Below are positions 1 through 8,558 of a stretch of 64,000 nucleotides of DNA, in pieces. The translations under genes were made by a program, and so were the position numbers. The notes beneath the pieces are model-generated. The model was not told the origin of the DNA, searched no databases, and saw only the letters and a program-made list of their open reading frames with translations. Source of the DNA: Thermopolyspora sp044507605. GTDB lineage: Bacteria > Actinomycetota > Actinomycetes > Streptosporangiales > Streptosporangiaceae. Positions within the stretch are counted from its first letter, which is position 1. Each line of letters opens with the position of its first letter. The stretch covers positions 1-64,000 of the forward strand of contig JBIQJI010000030.1 of assembly GCA_044507605.1 (NCBI GenBank). Reading direction: 5' to 3'.

Positions 1-173
1 TCCACATAACCGCGATAGACGACTGGCTCACCAGGCTTTGAAACAGGCCCTAGGCCGCCCAGGAGCGGGCGGAACGCCTTGGGCGGGGTCCAGGGGCGCG
101 CCGCGCGGGAGTCGCGGCGGTCGAGACTGAGCATGGCGTCGGTGCGATATTCAGCGGCCAGTACATGATCATC
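1..173 (-). pseudogene. VapC-like PIN toxin, C-terminal remnant
   Basis: Directly after the vapB-like remnant, one minus-strand frame reads as the end of a PIN-domain ribonuclease: DHVLAAEYRTDAMLSLDRRD, then a stretch like RPWTPPKAFRPLL. PIN toxins typically end with an Asp-containing TDAxLTLDRRDFR segment followed by RPLTPxKAFRLLP, so the match is specific. The N-terminal two thirds, with the first catalytic acidic residues, are absent: the remnant starts right at the antitoxin stop codon. The frame also runs on past the expected C-terminus towards the window edge. I infer an internal deletion that removed the toxin body. Family assignment is by eye. Confidence 0.5.
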
Positions 174-408
174 TGGTGGATGCCCGGCTGTCGATCACCG
201 AGGTGATTTCGGCGTCATCGCCGTGCTCCCCACTTCCCTCGAAGCTGGGCCAGTCCAAGGGGGTCGTCCCAGACACAGGTCGCCATCGCCGCGAGGTGAA
301 TGCCCTCCCGGATGATCTCGGCCTCGGGAATCCCCGGCGCTGCGCCGCTTCCTTGATCAAACGGAGATTCTCTGGGTCGGCGTAGACGGTCGTTCTCCTC
401 ATTGACAT
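169..408 (-). pseudogene. VapB-like ribbon-helix-helix antitoxin, frameshifted twice
   Basis: From ATG at 408 (or 402) the protein begins MSMRRTTVYADPENLRLIKE, a typical ribbon-helix-helix start (RRTTVYxDxxxLxLIKEAA). Near 328-336 the reading frame shifts by one base. The next frame continues sensibly with IPEAEIIREGIHLAAMA and VWDDPL. Near the G run at 259-263 it shifts back, giving DWPSFEGSGEHG and ending ITSVIDSR. Read across both shifts this is one intact VapB-type antitoxin of about 80 residues, the DNA-binding partner of a PIN toxin. Both shifts lie at short homopolymers, so sequencing error is possible. The decayed toxin next door argues for real decay. Confidence 0.55.
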
Positions 409-674
409 GTGCCAACGCTTCTGCACGGGTGAGGAAGGTCTCGAGAGTCGGCACAGGCGGTTCGGTACCCGAATGCTGACGGGCATTCGGGAAAGCGGAG
501 GCTGCTCCGGAGACGGCCGATTGTGTTCGTCGCCGGTGGTCCTGCCCGAGTGCATCGGGTACGAACCGCGTGACGCGCCTGCGGGCGGGTCACCTTCGCC
601 GCATGAGGGGTGTCGCTTGGGCTGGGGTCGATGCCGCATGGGGGCGTCAGGGCGGGCTGGATATGCTGTGGTCG

Positions 675-858
675 CGGCTGGTTCGTCCGGGGTCGTGCTC
701 CCGGACGTCGTAAGAGGGAACCCGGTGGGAATCCGGGACTGCCCCGCAGCGGTGAGTGGGAACGAACGCCGTCAGAGGCACTGGGTGCTCGCAGCATCTG
801 GGAAGCGACGGTCAGTAGGCGTGAGACAGGTGCCCGCGAGTCCGAAGACCTGCCCGCC
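675..858 (+). ncRNA. Cobalamin (B12) riboswitch upstream of metE
   Basis: The leader carries the conserved cobalamin riboswitch core. AGGGAACCCGGTGGGAATCC starts near 714 and is followed by GGGACTGCCCCGCAGCGGT. A B12-box-like GGCACTG lies at 777-783. The closing GCCCGCGAGTCCGAAGACC ends near 850. Such elements commonly control metE, so that the B12-independent methionine synthase is shut off when cobalamin is present. About 125 nt separate the aptamer from the metE start. I could not pick a single expression platform in that GC-rich stretch. The outer P1 boundaries are approximate. Confidence 0.88.
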
Positions 859-982
859 GCTCGCGCGCCGCCGATGGCGTGCGGCCGGTCCATGGCCTCG
901 CGGGAGGGCCTTGGCGGGGTTCCTTCGCGGGCTTTTCGCGGGGGCCGTGGACCTGCATGGCATGAGTCGAGGGAAGGACGCC

Positions 983-3220
983 ATGAGTCAGGTCACCACG
1001 ACCGTTCTGGGGTACCCGCGGATCGGGGCCGGGCGGGAGCTGAAGCGGGCCACCGAGGATCACTGGGCGGGGCGGATAGACGCTGCGCGGCTGGCGGAGG
1101 TCGCCGCCGGGGTGCGGCAGAGCATGTGGCGGGACATGTCCGCCGCCGGGCTGGACACGGTGCCGTCGAACGTGTTCTCGCTGTACGACCAGGTGCTGGA
1201 CGCGACGGTGATGGTGGGCGCCGTGCCGGAGCGGTTCGCCGGGGCCGCCGACCCCTATTTCGCGATGGCGCGCGGCGCCGACGGGGTCGCCCCGCTGGAG
1301 ATGACCAAGTGGTTCGACACCAACTACCACTACCTGGTGCCGGAGCTCGGGCCCGGGACGCGGTTCCGGCTCGACTGGGCCAAGCCGCTCGGTGAGTACG
1401 CCGAGGCGCGTGCCCTGGGTCTGGAGACGCGGCCGGTGCTGGTCGGGCCGTTGACGTATCTGCTGCTGGCCAAGCCCACCGCACCGGGGTTCGCGCCGAT
1501 CGGGCTGCTGGACGCCCTGGTCGAGGTGTACGCCGAGCTGCTGGAGCGGCTGGCCGCCGCCGGAGTGGTCGAGGTGCAGCTGGACGAGCCGGCGCTCGCG
1601 GCCGACCGCAGCGCGGCGGAGCTGGCGGCGCTGGGCCGGGCGTACCAGCGGCTCGGGGGGCTTGCCAGCAGGCCACGGCTGCTGGTCGCGACGTACTTCG
1701 GGGAGATCGGCGACGCGCTGGAGGTGCTGGCGGGCACGCCGGTCGAGGCGATCGGGCTGGATTTCGTGGCCGGGCCGGGCAACGTGAAGGCGCTGGCGGG
1801 GATCGGCGGGCTGCCCGGCAAGACCCTGGTCGCCGGGGTGGTCGACGGGCGGAACGTGTGGCGTGCCGACCTGGGCCGGGCCCTGTCCACGTGCGCCGTG
1901 CTGCTCGGGCTGACGGATCGGCTCACGGTGAGCACGTCGTGTTCGCTGATGCATGTGCCGCTGGACGTCGAGGCCGAGCCGAACCTCGATCCGCGGCTGC
2001 GGGGGCGGCTGGCGTTCGCCCGGCAGAAGCTCGCCGAGGTCGTGGCGATCGGCGGGGCGCTGCGCGAGGACCGCCGCCCGCCGGTGCCGGCCGCGCCGCC
2101 GGCGGCCGAGCAGTTCACCGACGAGCGGGTGCGGGCGAGGCTGTCGGCGCTGGGCGACGGCACGGTCCGGGCGCCGTTCGAGCGGCGCCGGAAGGCGCAG
2201 GCGGCGGCGCTCGGGCTGCCGCCGCTGGCGACCACGACGATCGGGTCGTTCCCGCAGACGGCCGACGTGCGGCGGGCCCGGGCGGAGCTGCGCGCCGGGA
2301 CGATCGGGCGGGAGGAGTACGAGCGCCGGATGCGCGCCGAGATCGACCGGGTGATCCGGTTGCAGGAGGAGCTGGGGCTGGACGTGCTGGTGCACGGCGA
2401 GCCGGAGCGCAACGACATGGTGCAGTATTTCGCCGAGCTGCTCGACGGCTACGCCACCACCGAGCACGGCTGGGTGCAGTCGTACGGCACGCGGTACGTC
2501 CGCCCGCCGATCCTGTTCGGCGATGTGTCCCGGCCGGCGCCGATGACGGTGGAGTGGGCGGCGTACGCGCAGTCGCGCACGGAGCGGCCGGTCAAGGGGG
2601 TGCTGACGGGGCCGGTGACGATGCTCGCCTGGTCGTTCGTGCGCGACGATCAGCCGCTGGCGGAGACCGCGCGGCAGGTGGCGCTGGCGCTGCGCGACGA
2701 GGTCGCCGACCTGGAGGCCGCGGGCATCCGCATCGTGCAGGTCGACGAGCCGGCGTTGCGGGAGCTGCTGCCGTTGCGGGCGGCCGACCGGGCGGCGTAC
2801 CTGGAGTGGGCGGTGGGCGCGTTCCGGCTCGCCACCGGCGGCGCGGCCGACGATACGCAGATCCACACCCACATGTGCTATTCGGAGTTCGGCGAGATCA
2901 TCGGCGCGATCGGCGACCTGGACGCCGATGTGACGAGCGTCGAGGCGGCCCGTTCCCGCATGGAGCTGCTGGCCGATCTGCGTGTCGCCGGCTACCGGCG
3001 GGGGATCGGCCCGGGGGTGTGGGACATCCATTCGCCGCGCGTGCCGCCGGTGGAGGAGATCGAGTCGGCCCTGCGCACGGCGGCCGCGTCGGTCGATCCC
3101 GGCCTGCTGTGGGTCAACCCCGACTGCGGCCTGAAGACCCGCGGCTACGCCGAGACGGAGGCGAGCCTGCGCAACCTGGTCGACGCCGCCCGCAGGGTGC
3201 GGGCCGGGCTGGTGTCCTGA
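983..3220 (+). CDS. metE: Cobalamin-independent methionine synthase MetE
   Basis: 5-methyltetrahydropteroyltriglutamate-homocysteine methyltransferase, the last step of methionine synthesis without B12. The 745-residue protein has the usual family length and two-barrel layout. The start MSQVTTTVLGYPRIGAGREL is the classic MetE N-terminus. The zinc ligands are visible as IHTHMCYSEF (His and Cys) and the late Cys in NPDCGLKTRGY. The second half opens with TTTIGSFPQT. ATG 983 follows GAGGGAAGGACGCC, a good ribosome binding site, so longer upstream frames running through the riboswitch are not the start. Transcription is expected to be under the cobalamin riboswitch and to stop at the hairpin just after the gene. 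Confidence 0.95.
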   Translation: MSQVTTTVLGYPRIGAGRELKRATEDHWAGRIDAARLAEVAAGVRQSMWRDMSAAGLDTVPSNVFSLYDQVLDATVMVGAVPERFAGAADPYFAMARGADGVAPLEMTKWFDTNYHYLVPELGPGTRFRLDWAKPLGEYAEARALGLETRPVLVGPLTYLLLAKPTAPGFAPIGLLDALVEVYAELLERLAAAGVVEVQLDEPALAADRSAAELAALGRAYQRLGGLASRPRLLVATYFGEIGDALEVLAGTPVEAIGLDFVAGPGNVKALAGIGGLPGKTLVAGVVDGRNVWRADLGRALSTCAVLLGLTDRLTVSTSCSLMHVPLDVEAEPNLDPRLRGRLAFARQKLAEVVAIGGALREDRRPPVPAAPPAAEQFTDERVRARLSALGDGTVRAPFERRRKAQAAALGLPPLATTTIGSFPQTADVRRARAELRAGTIGREEYERRMRAEIDRVIRLQEELGLDVLVHGEPERNDMVQYFAELLDGYATTEHGWVQSYGTRYVRPPILFGDVSRPAPMTVEWAAYAQSRTERPVKGVLTGPVTMLAWSFVRDDQPLAETARQVALALRDEVADLEAAGIRIVQVDEPALRELLPLRAADRAAYLEWAVGAFRLATGGAADDTQIHTHMCYSEFGEIIGAIGDLDADVTSVEAARSRMELLADLRVAGYRRGIGPGVWDIHSPRVPPVEEIESALRTAAASVDPGLLWVNPDCGLKTRGYAETEASLRNLVDAARRVRAGLVS

Positions 3221-3225
3221 TGGGG

Positions 3226-3261
3226 AAGGGCGCCCGCGGCGCGATGCGCGCGGGCGCCCTT
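3226..3261. terminator. Strong inverted repeat between metE and the GH6 gene
   Basis: A perfect 13-bp stem (AAGGGCGCCCGCG at 3226-3238, CGCGGGCGCCCTT at 3249-3261) with a 10-nt loop begins 6 nt after the metE stop. It lies between two convergent genes and the arms end in AA/TT, so it can act in both directions. There is no long U tract, as is usual in actinomycetes. Confidence 0.75.
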
Positions 3262-3297
3262 ATGCCCTCATGCCCTCATGGCTGCCGTGTGGGCAGG

Positions 3298-4695
3298 TCA
3301 GGAGGCGGTGCAGGTGATCGGGGACGGGGTGGGGTTGCTGCCGTTCCAGGAGCCGAGGAACCCGAACGTCGTGGAGCCGTTGGCGGGGACGTTGCCGTTC
3401 CAGCTCACGTTGGTGACCGTGACGGAGCCGCTGCTGCCGGAGTTGTTGCCGTTCCACAGCTGCGAGATCGTCTGGCCGGCTGGGAAGGTCCACTGGACCG
3501 ACCAGCCGTTGATGGCCGAGTTGCCGGCATGCACGGTGACCTCACCCTGGAAGCCGCCCTCCCACTGGTTGACGATCGTGTAGGTGGCGGTGCAGCCGTT
3601 GCCCACGGTCGGGGTCACCGTGGGGGTGACGGTGGGCGTCACGGTCGGCGTGACGGTCGGCGTCACGGTCGGGGTGACGGTGGGCGTGACGGTCGGGGTC
3701 ACCGTCGGGGTGACGGTGGGCGTGACGGTCGGCGGCGGCGCGGCCATGGCCAGGTCGTACGCCCGCTGCGGCACGAACTGGCCGGCGGGGGCGATGCAGC
3801 CGTCCGACTCGCCCGGGGGCTTGACCCACAGGAACGCGTCGATGGCCGAGTCACCGGTGTTCGTGGTGCTCCAGGTGCCGGTGGCGCGGCCGTCCGGGTC
3901 GCACCACTCGCTGCCGGCGGGGCCGTTGCCGTTGCGGCTGGTGTCGATGACGGCGTGCAGGTTCGGGTGGCCGGTGGCGGCGATGATGCTCTTGGCGTAC
4001 GACACCAGGCCCGGCGTGGACCGGTAGTTGGAGGTGTTGATCGCGAAGCCGTCGGCGCTGTTGGCGACGTCGGCGGCGTTGAGCCGGGAGGCGGCGTCGG
4101 AGACGGAGAGCCAGGCGTCGTGGCCGATGTCGAAGTAGACCTTGACCTGCGACGAGGTGGCCTTGAACTTCTTGCCGGCGTACGCCATGTCGGCTTCCAC
4201 CTGGGCCTGCTCGGAGGAGCTCATGCAGCTGGTCATGATGGCCAGGGCGTCAGGTTCCAGGATGATCCACGCGGGACGGCCCCCGAGCCCGGCGGCGATC
4301 TTGTCGATCCAGGCGCGGTACGAGGCGTGGTCGGGGGCGCCGCCGGCGCTCGGGCCGCCACAGTCGCGGTTCGGCATCTCGTAGACGACCAGGATCGGGA
4401 CCTTGCCGGCGGCCGCGGCGGCGCCGACGTAGGCGTCGACCTCGCTCTGCACGGTCGACGGCTGGTAGCTGGAGAGCCAGTGGCCCTGGGGGACGGCCGC
4501 GATGCGGTCCCGGATGACGGCCGCGCGGCTGTCGCCGGGGTTGGCGGCCACCCACTTGGCGGCGCTGCTGTTGGGATCGGCGTAGAACGAGACGTCCGCA
4601 GCCTGGGCCGCTGACGAGGTGAGGAGGGCGATTCCCGCCGCGGCCGTGGCGACCGCGGCGCTGATCGCCGTCATCAAGGGTCTTCTGCGAGACAT
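3298..4695 (-). CDS. Secreted GH6 cellulase with CBM2
   Basis: Endoglucanase or cellobiohydrolase of glycoside hydrolase family 6, exported to cut cellulose. The 465-residue precursor has a signal peptide (MSRRRPL, a hydrophobic stretch, cleavage likely after SAAQA). A GH6 catalytic domain follows (about 33-310), with the family segment IILEPDALAIM holding the catalytic Asp and a late WVKPPGESDG motif. Next come a Pro-Thr-Val-Thr linker (about 320-365) and a C-terminal carbohydrate-binding module 2 framed by CTATY and TCTAS cysteines, with exposed Trp in the W-N-G pattern. ATG 4695 is preceded by GGACGGAG. A CebR-like palindrome lies 22 nt upstream, suggesting induction by cello-oligosaccharides. 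Confidence 0.92.
   Translation of the reverse strand: MSRRRPLMTAISAAVATAAAGIALLTSSAAQAADVSFYADPNSSAAKWVAANPGDSRAAVIRDRIAAVPQGHWLSSYQPSTVQSEVDAYVGAAAAAGKVPILVVYEMPNRDCGGPSAGGAPDHASYRAWIDKIAAGLGGRPAWIILEPDALAIMTSCMSSSEQAQVEADMAYAGKKFKATSSQVKVYFDIGHDAWLSVSDAASRLNAADVANSADGFAINTSNYRSTPGLVSYAKSIIAATGHPNLHAVIDTSRNGNGPAGSEWCDPDGRATGTWSTTNTGDSAIDAFLWVKPPGESDGCIAPAGQFVPQRAYDLAMAAPPPTVTPTVTPTVTPTVTPTVTPTVTPTVTPTVTPTVTPTVTPTVGNGCTATYTIVNQWEGGFQGEVTVHAGNSAINGWSVQWTFPAGQTISQLWNGNNSGSSGSVTVTNVSWNGNVPANGSTTFGFLGSWNGSNPTPSPITCTAS
3604..3732 (-). repeat. 12-bp tandem repeats coding the PTVT linker
   Basis: About eleven degenerate 12-bp units, on the plus strand of the type GTGACGGTCGGC or GTCACCGTGGGG, encode a run of Pro-Thr-Val-Thr. 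They form the flexible and probably O-glycosylated linker between the GH6 domain and CBM2. The units differ mainly at synonymous positions and could change copy number by slippage. Confidence 0.8.
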
Positions 4696-4717
4696 GAATA
4701 CTCCGTCCGAGGTGTGG

Positions 4718-4731
4718 TGGGAGCGCTCCCA
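4718..4731. promoter_or_regulatory. CebR-type operator
   Basis: TGGGAGCGCTCCCA is a perfect 14-bp palindrome 22 nt upstream of the GH6 start codon. It matches the well-known actinomycete CebR (LacI family) cellulose-utilisation box. No cebR gene is in the window, so the repressor would act in trans. Confidence 0.85.
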
Positions 4732-5157
4732 CAGTCCCTCGGATCGTAAATATTCCCCGCCCGCTTCAAGAAGGGCCGGCCGAGCGTCCGGCGCGCATCA
4801 GCGCCCCGGCCACGAGGAACGGTGCCAATGGCCTTGGCGAATATCTGAAAATTTCAGTTTCTCACACACCGGCCGCCGCAAGCGGCCGCCGCACTCGGCC
4901 AGTTCGCGGTCGCGCTCCACCGGCTCCGCTCGCGCGGGCGAGGCCGGCTCCGGTACGGGCCGACGCCGGACCGGCAGGTACACCTTCGCCTGCGGGTCGT
5001 CCGAGATCACGCCCAGATCGTCAAGGAGGTTTCGCTGCGCCGCCCGGTCGCGCCCCGGCCGTAGCCGCCGGTCGCCCTGGCCCGGCGAGGGATGCGGATC
5101 ACGCCGCTCGGCGTCGTCACCGTCCGTCGCGGCGCGGCCGGGGCGCGTACGACGTGA
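4732..5157. other. Gene-poor stretch
   Basis: No convincing gene is seen over about 430 nt. One minus-strand frame (stop near 4798) reads DDLGVISDDPQAKVYLPVRR and has protein-like composition. It lacks a clear start with a ribosome binding site, and I recognise no family. It may be a gene fragment. Confidence 0.3.
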
Positions 5158-5313
5158 TCACGCCGCGACGAGGGCGCGGAGCTCACGGGCCGCGGGGAGG
5201 CGGCTGGCCTTTTCGGGGAGGGCGGCGGTGATCTCCGTGACGAGTTTGCGGCGGGCGATCGTGACCGGGAGAGGCTGGGTGACGTCGAGGGCACGCTGCA
5301 GGCCTTCGGTCAC
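5158..5313 (-). CDS. Small hypothetical ORF or gene remnant (51 aa)
   Basis: A GTG-started frame encodes about 51 residues beginning VTEGLQRALDVTQPLPVTIA, then KLVTEITAALPEKASR and ending ELRALVAA before TGA. Codon third positions are strongly GC biased and the sequence looks helical and soluble, so it resembles a true coding 3' end. No Shine-Dalgarno sequence precedes the GTG, and the frame stays open further upstream (PDPRTGARRTTPSARG). It may therefore be the tail of a decayed larger gene. No family is recognised and nothing about its function can be inferred. Confidence 0.3.
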   Translation of the reverse strand: MTEGLQRALDVTQPLPVTIARRKLVTEITAALPEKASRLPAARELRALVAA

Positions 5314-5487
5314 GCCCCGCGCTGAGGGGGTGGTCCGGCGGGCGCCCGTACGCGGATCCGGTATGCACTTTGGGACTGGTCATGATCCCAAGGAAATGTG
5401 ATTCTTGACTCAACAGGACACAGATCGAGTGACAGGAGAAGTCAAGAGCGGCGCAAACGGGAACCGAGGGCAAGAGAGGTCGGATCC

Positions 5488-6939
5488 ATGACTCAGGAGA
5501 TCCCGTCGGAATTCAGCGTGAAGACGGCCCTCGGTGGCCGGTCCTTCCCCAACGCTCGGGGCCGGCTCCCCGGCGTGACCTTGCAGGACCTGCCCGACGC
5601 GCAGCCTCTTCGCCGGGTGCTCGGGCCCGGCGTCGTCGGAGCCGCGATCGGGCTTGCCTCGGGCGAATTCGTGCTCTGGCCGTACATCTCGGCGCATGTC
5701 GGCCTGGTGTTCCTGTGGGGCGCGGTGGTCGGCGTCGTCTTCCAGTTCTTCATCAACATGGAGATCGAGCGGTACACCCTGGCCACGGGGGAGACCGCGC
5801 TCACCGGCTTCAGCCGCCTGTGGCGGCACTGGACGCTCGTGTTCGTCGTGCTGGCGGTGCTGGCCAACATGTGGCCCGGCTGGGCGACCAGCTCGGCGAC
5901 CGTGTTCACGTACGCCGTCGGCTGGGGCGACGCGAACTGGATCGCGATCGGCGAACTCGTCGTCATCGGGGTGATCCTCACCATCGCGCCGTTCATCTAC
6001 CGCTGGGTGGAGCGCATCGAATTCATCAAGATCGCTGCGGTGCTCGTGCTCATCGGCTTCGCGCTCGCCATCGCGGTGACGGCCGACGGCTACCGCGGGC
6101 TCGGCGACGCGGTCACCGACCCCGGCCTGCCGACCGACCTGGGGTTCGCGCTCATCCTCGGCGCCCTCGCCTACGCCGGAGCCGGCGGCGGCCAGAACCT
6201 CGTGCAGAGCAACTGGATCCGCGACAAGGGGTTCGGCATGGGCGCGCGCATGCCGAAGCTGGTCTCGCCGGTCACCGGCGAGCCCGTCGCCAAACCGTCG
6301 ACGGGTTTCCTGTTCGCCCCGACCGAGGCGAACCTGGCCCGGTGGCGCGGCTGGTGGAAGGTGGCCAACACCGAGCAGCTCATCTCGTTCGTGCTCATCA
6401 CCATCTTCACGATCGCGATGACGTCGCTGCTGGCCTACTCGACGCTGTACGGCGAGGACGCGCCGAACGACGTCAGTTTCCTCCGCCTGGAAGGCCAGGT
6501 GCTGAACGATCAGCTCGGCTGGTTCGGCACGTTCTTCTGGGTGATCGGCGCGTATTCCCTGTTCGCCGCGGCGCTCGGCATCCTCGACTACATGGGCCGG
6601 CTGGTGTCCGACTCGATCAAGGTGACGTACCTGGCGCGCAGCACCTGGTGGACCGAGGCCAAACTGTACGTCGCGGTGGTCTGGGCGCACATCGTCGTGG
6701 GCACGGCGATCCTGATCGGCGGCTTCGACCAGCCGCTCGTGCTGCTCATCATCTCGGCGAGCGTGGCCGGGTTCATGATGTTCATCTACTCCGGGCTGCT
6801 GATCGTGCTGAACCGGCGCGCCCTGCCGAGGGCCGTCCAGGTCGGCGGCTGGCGGCTCGGCGTGATGACGATCGTCTTCCTGTTCTTCGCGGCCTTCTCG
6901 GTCCTGACGATCATCGACCAGATCGGCAAGAATCTCTGA
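5488..6939 (+). CDS. Nramp-like membrane transporter
   Basis: Integral membrane protein of 483 residues with about eleven predicted hydrophobic helices. It resembles the actinobacterial branch of the Nramp/APC superfamily. Helix 1 reads LGPGVVGAAIGLASGEFVLW, where classical Nramp metal transporters have GPG followed by DPGN. The usual MPH motif of helix 6 is also absent, replaced by AGAGGGQNLVQSNWI. The fold is therefore recognisable but the divalent metal site is not, and the substrate is unknown. ATG 5488 is preceded by AGAGAGG. A longer upstream GTG frame lacks a ribosome binding site. The gene stands alone on the strand with no operon partner. Confidence 0.65.
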   Translation: MTQEIPSEFSVKTALGGRSFPNARGRLPGVTLQDLPDAQPLRRVLGPGVVGAAIGLASGEFVLWPYISAHVGLVFLWGAVVGVVFQFFINMEIERYTLATGETALTGFSRLWRHWTLVFVVLAVLANMWPGWATSSATVFTYAVGWGDANWIAIGELVVIGVILTIAPFIYRWVERIEFIKIAAVLVLIGFALAIAVTADGYRGLGDAVTDPGLPTDLGFALILGALAYAGAGGGQNLVQSNWIRDKGFGMGARMPKLVSPVTGEPVAKPSTGFLFAPTEANLARWRGWWKVANTEQLISFVLITIFTIAMTSLLAYSTLYGEDAPNDVSFLRLEGQVLNDQLGWFGTFFWVIGAYSLFAAALGILDYMGRLVSDSIKVTYLARSTWWTEAKLYVAVVWAHIVVGTAILIGGFDQPLVLLIISASVAGFMMFIYSGLLIVLNRRALPRAVQVGGWRLGVMTIVFLFFAAFSVLTIIDQIGKNL

Positions 6940-7017
6940 TCCGCCGGGACGGAGCCGGCGTTCTGCCATGATGGGCCCCTGCGGCCGGGTCGCTGCGGCC
7001 GGTCCGGGGGAGGAGCG

Positions 7018-8355
7018 ATGTCCGACAGGCTGGAGTCCGGCAGGCCGAGGCCCGGCGGGGAAGGGCTCGGCGGGGTGGGGCTCGACCGCCCGGAACGTGA
7101 CGGGCCGGAACGTGACGGGCCGGGGCCCGGCAGGCCGCACGCGGTCGCCGTGGCACCGGCCGCCACGGCCCCGGCCGGCGTCCCCGGGGTCACCGGAGCG
7201 GTGCGGCGGCTGGCCGGTGAGCTGGGCGAGGCGGGCGAGCTGCCGGCCTATGTGTACGACCTGGGGCACCTTCGATCGCACGCGGCGATGATCCGGGACG
7301 CCCTATCGGTGCCCGGGGCGCCCGAGCTGTTCTACGCGGCCAAGGCCAACCCCGACCCGGAGGTCCTCGCCGCGCTGGCGCCGTACGTGGACGGGGTCGA
7401 GGTGGCCTCGGGGGGAGAACTGGCGCACGTGCGCCGGGTGCTGCCCGGCGTCCCCCTCGCGTTCGGGGGGCCCGGCAAGACCGACGCGGAACTGGCCCTG
7501 GCCGTGTGCGAGGCCGAGCGCATCCATGTGGAGAGCCCGCGCGAGCTGACCCGGCTCGCCGCCATCGCGCGCGACGCCGGCCGCACGGCCGACGTGCTGC
7601 TGCGCGTGAACCTGGCCGGGGAGCGGCGGGGCGCGGCGCTGGCCATGAGCGGGCCGTTCGGCATGGACCCCGAGCTCATCGACGCCTGCCCGCCCATCCT
7701 GGCCGACGCCCCCTGGCTGCGGCTGCGCGGCGTCCACGCCCACCTGGCCTCGGGCCTGGCCGCCCCGGCGATGCTGCGCCAGTCGGCCGAGATCCTGGCC
7801 TGGGCCCGCCCCTGGCTCGCCCGCGCCGGCTGCGACACGCCGGAGATCAACCTCGGCGGCGGCATGGCCGTCGACTACACGGCCCCGGGCGAGGTGTTCG
7901 ACTGGCGTGCGTACGGCCAGGCCATCGCGCGGCTGGCCCGCCCCGGCGAAACCCTGCGCATCGAGCCCGGCCGCGCCATCAGCGTCTACTCGGGCTGGTA
8001 CGTCACCCGGGTCCTGGACCTCAAGCGCGCCCACGGCGAGTGGTACGCCGTCCTGCTCGGCGGCACCCACCACCTGCGCACCCCGGCCACCAAGAACCAC
8101 GACCAGCCCTGCACGGTGCTCCCCGCCGCAGGCCCCGGCCCCCGCCCCGCCGGGCCCGTCTCCCTGATCGAGCACGAGCGGGTCACCCTGGTCGGCCAGC
8201 TCTGCACCCCCAAGGACGTCTTCGCCCGCCGCGTCCCCGTCACCCGCCTGGCGGTCGGCGACACCGTGGCCTTCGGCATGGCCGGCGCCTACGCCTGGAA
8301 CATCTCCCACCACGACTTCCTGATGCACCCGAAGCCGTCCTTCCACACCGTCTGA
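7018..8355 (+). CDS. PLP-dependent fold-type III decarboxylase
   Basis: Amino-acid decarboxylase of the ornithine/diaminopimelate/arginine decarboxylase group 2 family (alanine-racemase-like barrel plus beta domain), 445 residues. The PLP lysine is in ELFYAAKANPDPEVLAAL, followed by GVEVASGGELAHVRRVL. A glycine-rich phosphate-binding loop is at INLGGGMAVDY, and the C-terminal barrel has EPGRAISVYSGWY and QLCTPKDVF with the active-site Cys. The closest style is the SbnH-like siderophore decarboxylase group rather than LysA, but no siderophore genes are adjacent, so the substrate is open. An N-terminal extension of about 60 residues contains a short repeat (PERDG twice). ATG 7018 has a strong GGGGGAGGAG site. 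Confidence 0.8.
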   Translation: MSDRLESGRPRPGGEGLGGVGLDRPERDGPERDGPGPGRPHAVAVAPAATAPAGVPGVTGAVRRLAGELGEAGELPAYVYDLGHLRSHAAMIRDALSVPGAPELFYAAKANPDPEVLAALAPYVDGVEVASGGELAHVRRVLPGVPLAFGGPGKTDAELALAVCEAERIHVESPRELTRLAAIARDAGRTADVLLRVNLAGERRGAALAMSGPFGMDPELIDACPPILADAPWLRLRGVHAHLASGLAAPAMLRQSAEILAWARPWLARAGCDTPEINLGGGMAVDYTAPGEVFDWRAYGQAIARLARPGETLRIEPGRAISVYSGWYVTRVLDLKRAHGEWYAVLLGGTHHLRTPATKNHDQPCTVLPAAGPGPRPAGPVSLIEHERVTLVGQLCTPKDVFARRVPVTRLAVGDTVAFGMAGAYAWNISHHDFLMHPKPSFHTV

Positions 8356-8558
8356 ACCACCCGGACGGACCGTCTCGATACCCGATAAAGGTGCGTCCGG
8401 AATCTGGGCTTTCGGGGGTCGCGGAAACCGCAGGCGGACGCTCGCTCCCGTTCTCCTGTCACACGCGCACCCCGGTGGAAACGGAAACGACCTCGGCTCT
8501 TGCGCCGACCGTGGAACGGTCCGATGATCGGTGTCAGGCATCGCGGTGAGGGGCGGAC

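Noticed and set aside
812..3031. Very long open frame on the strand opposite metE
   Set aside because: It mirrors metE codons, is rich in Arg/Pro/His/Gln repeats with no fold-like pattern, and metE itself is certain.
3604..3732. Repeats considered as a CRISPR array
   Set aside because: Units are 12 bp without spacers and encode the Pro-Thr-Val-Thr linker of the cellulase in frame.
7018..8355. Diaminopimelate decarboxylase LysA
   Set aside because: It lacks the usual LysA substrate-site context, carries a 60-residue N-terminal extension, and resembles SbnH-type decarboxylases. No lysine genes are nearby.
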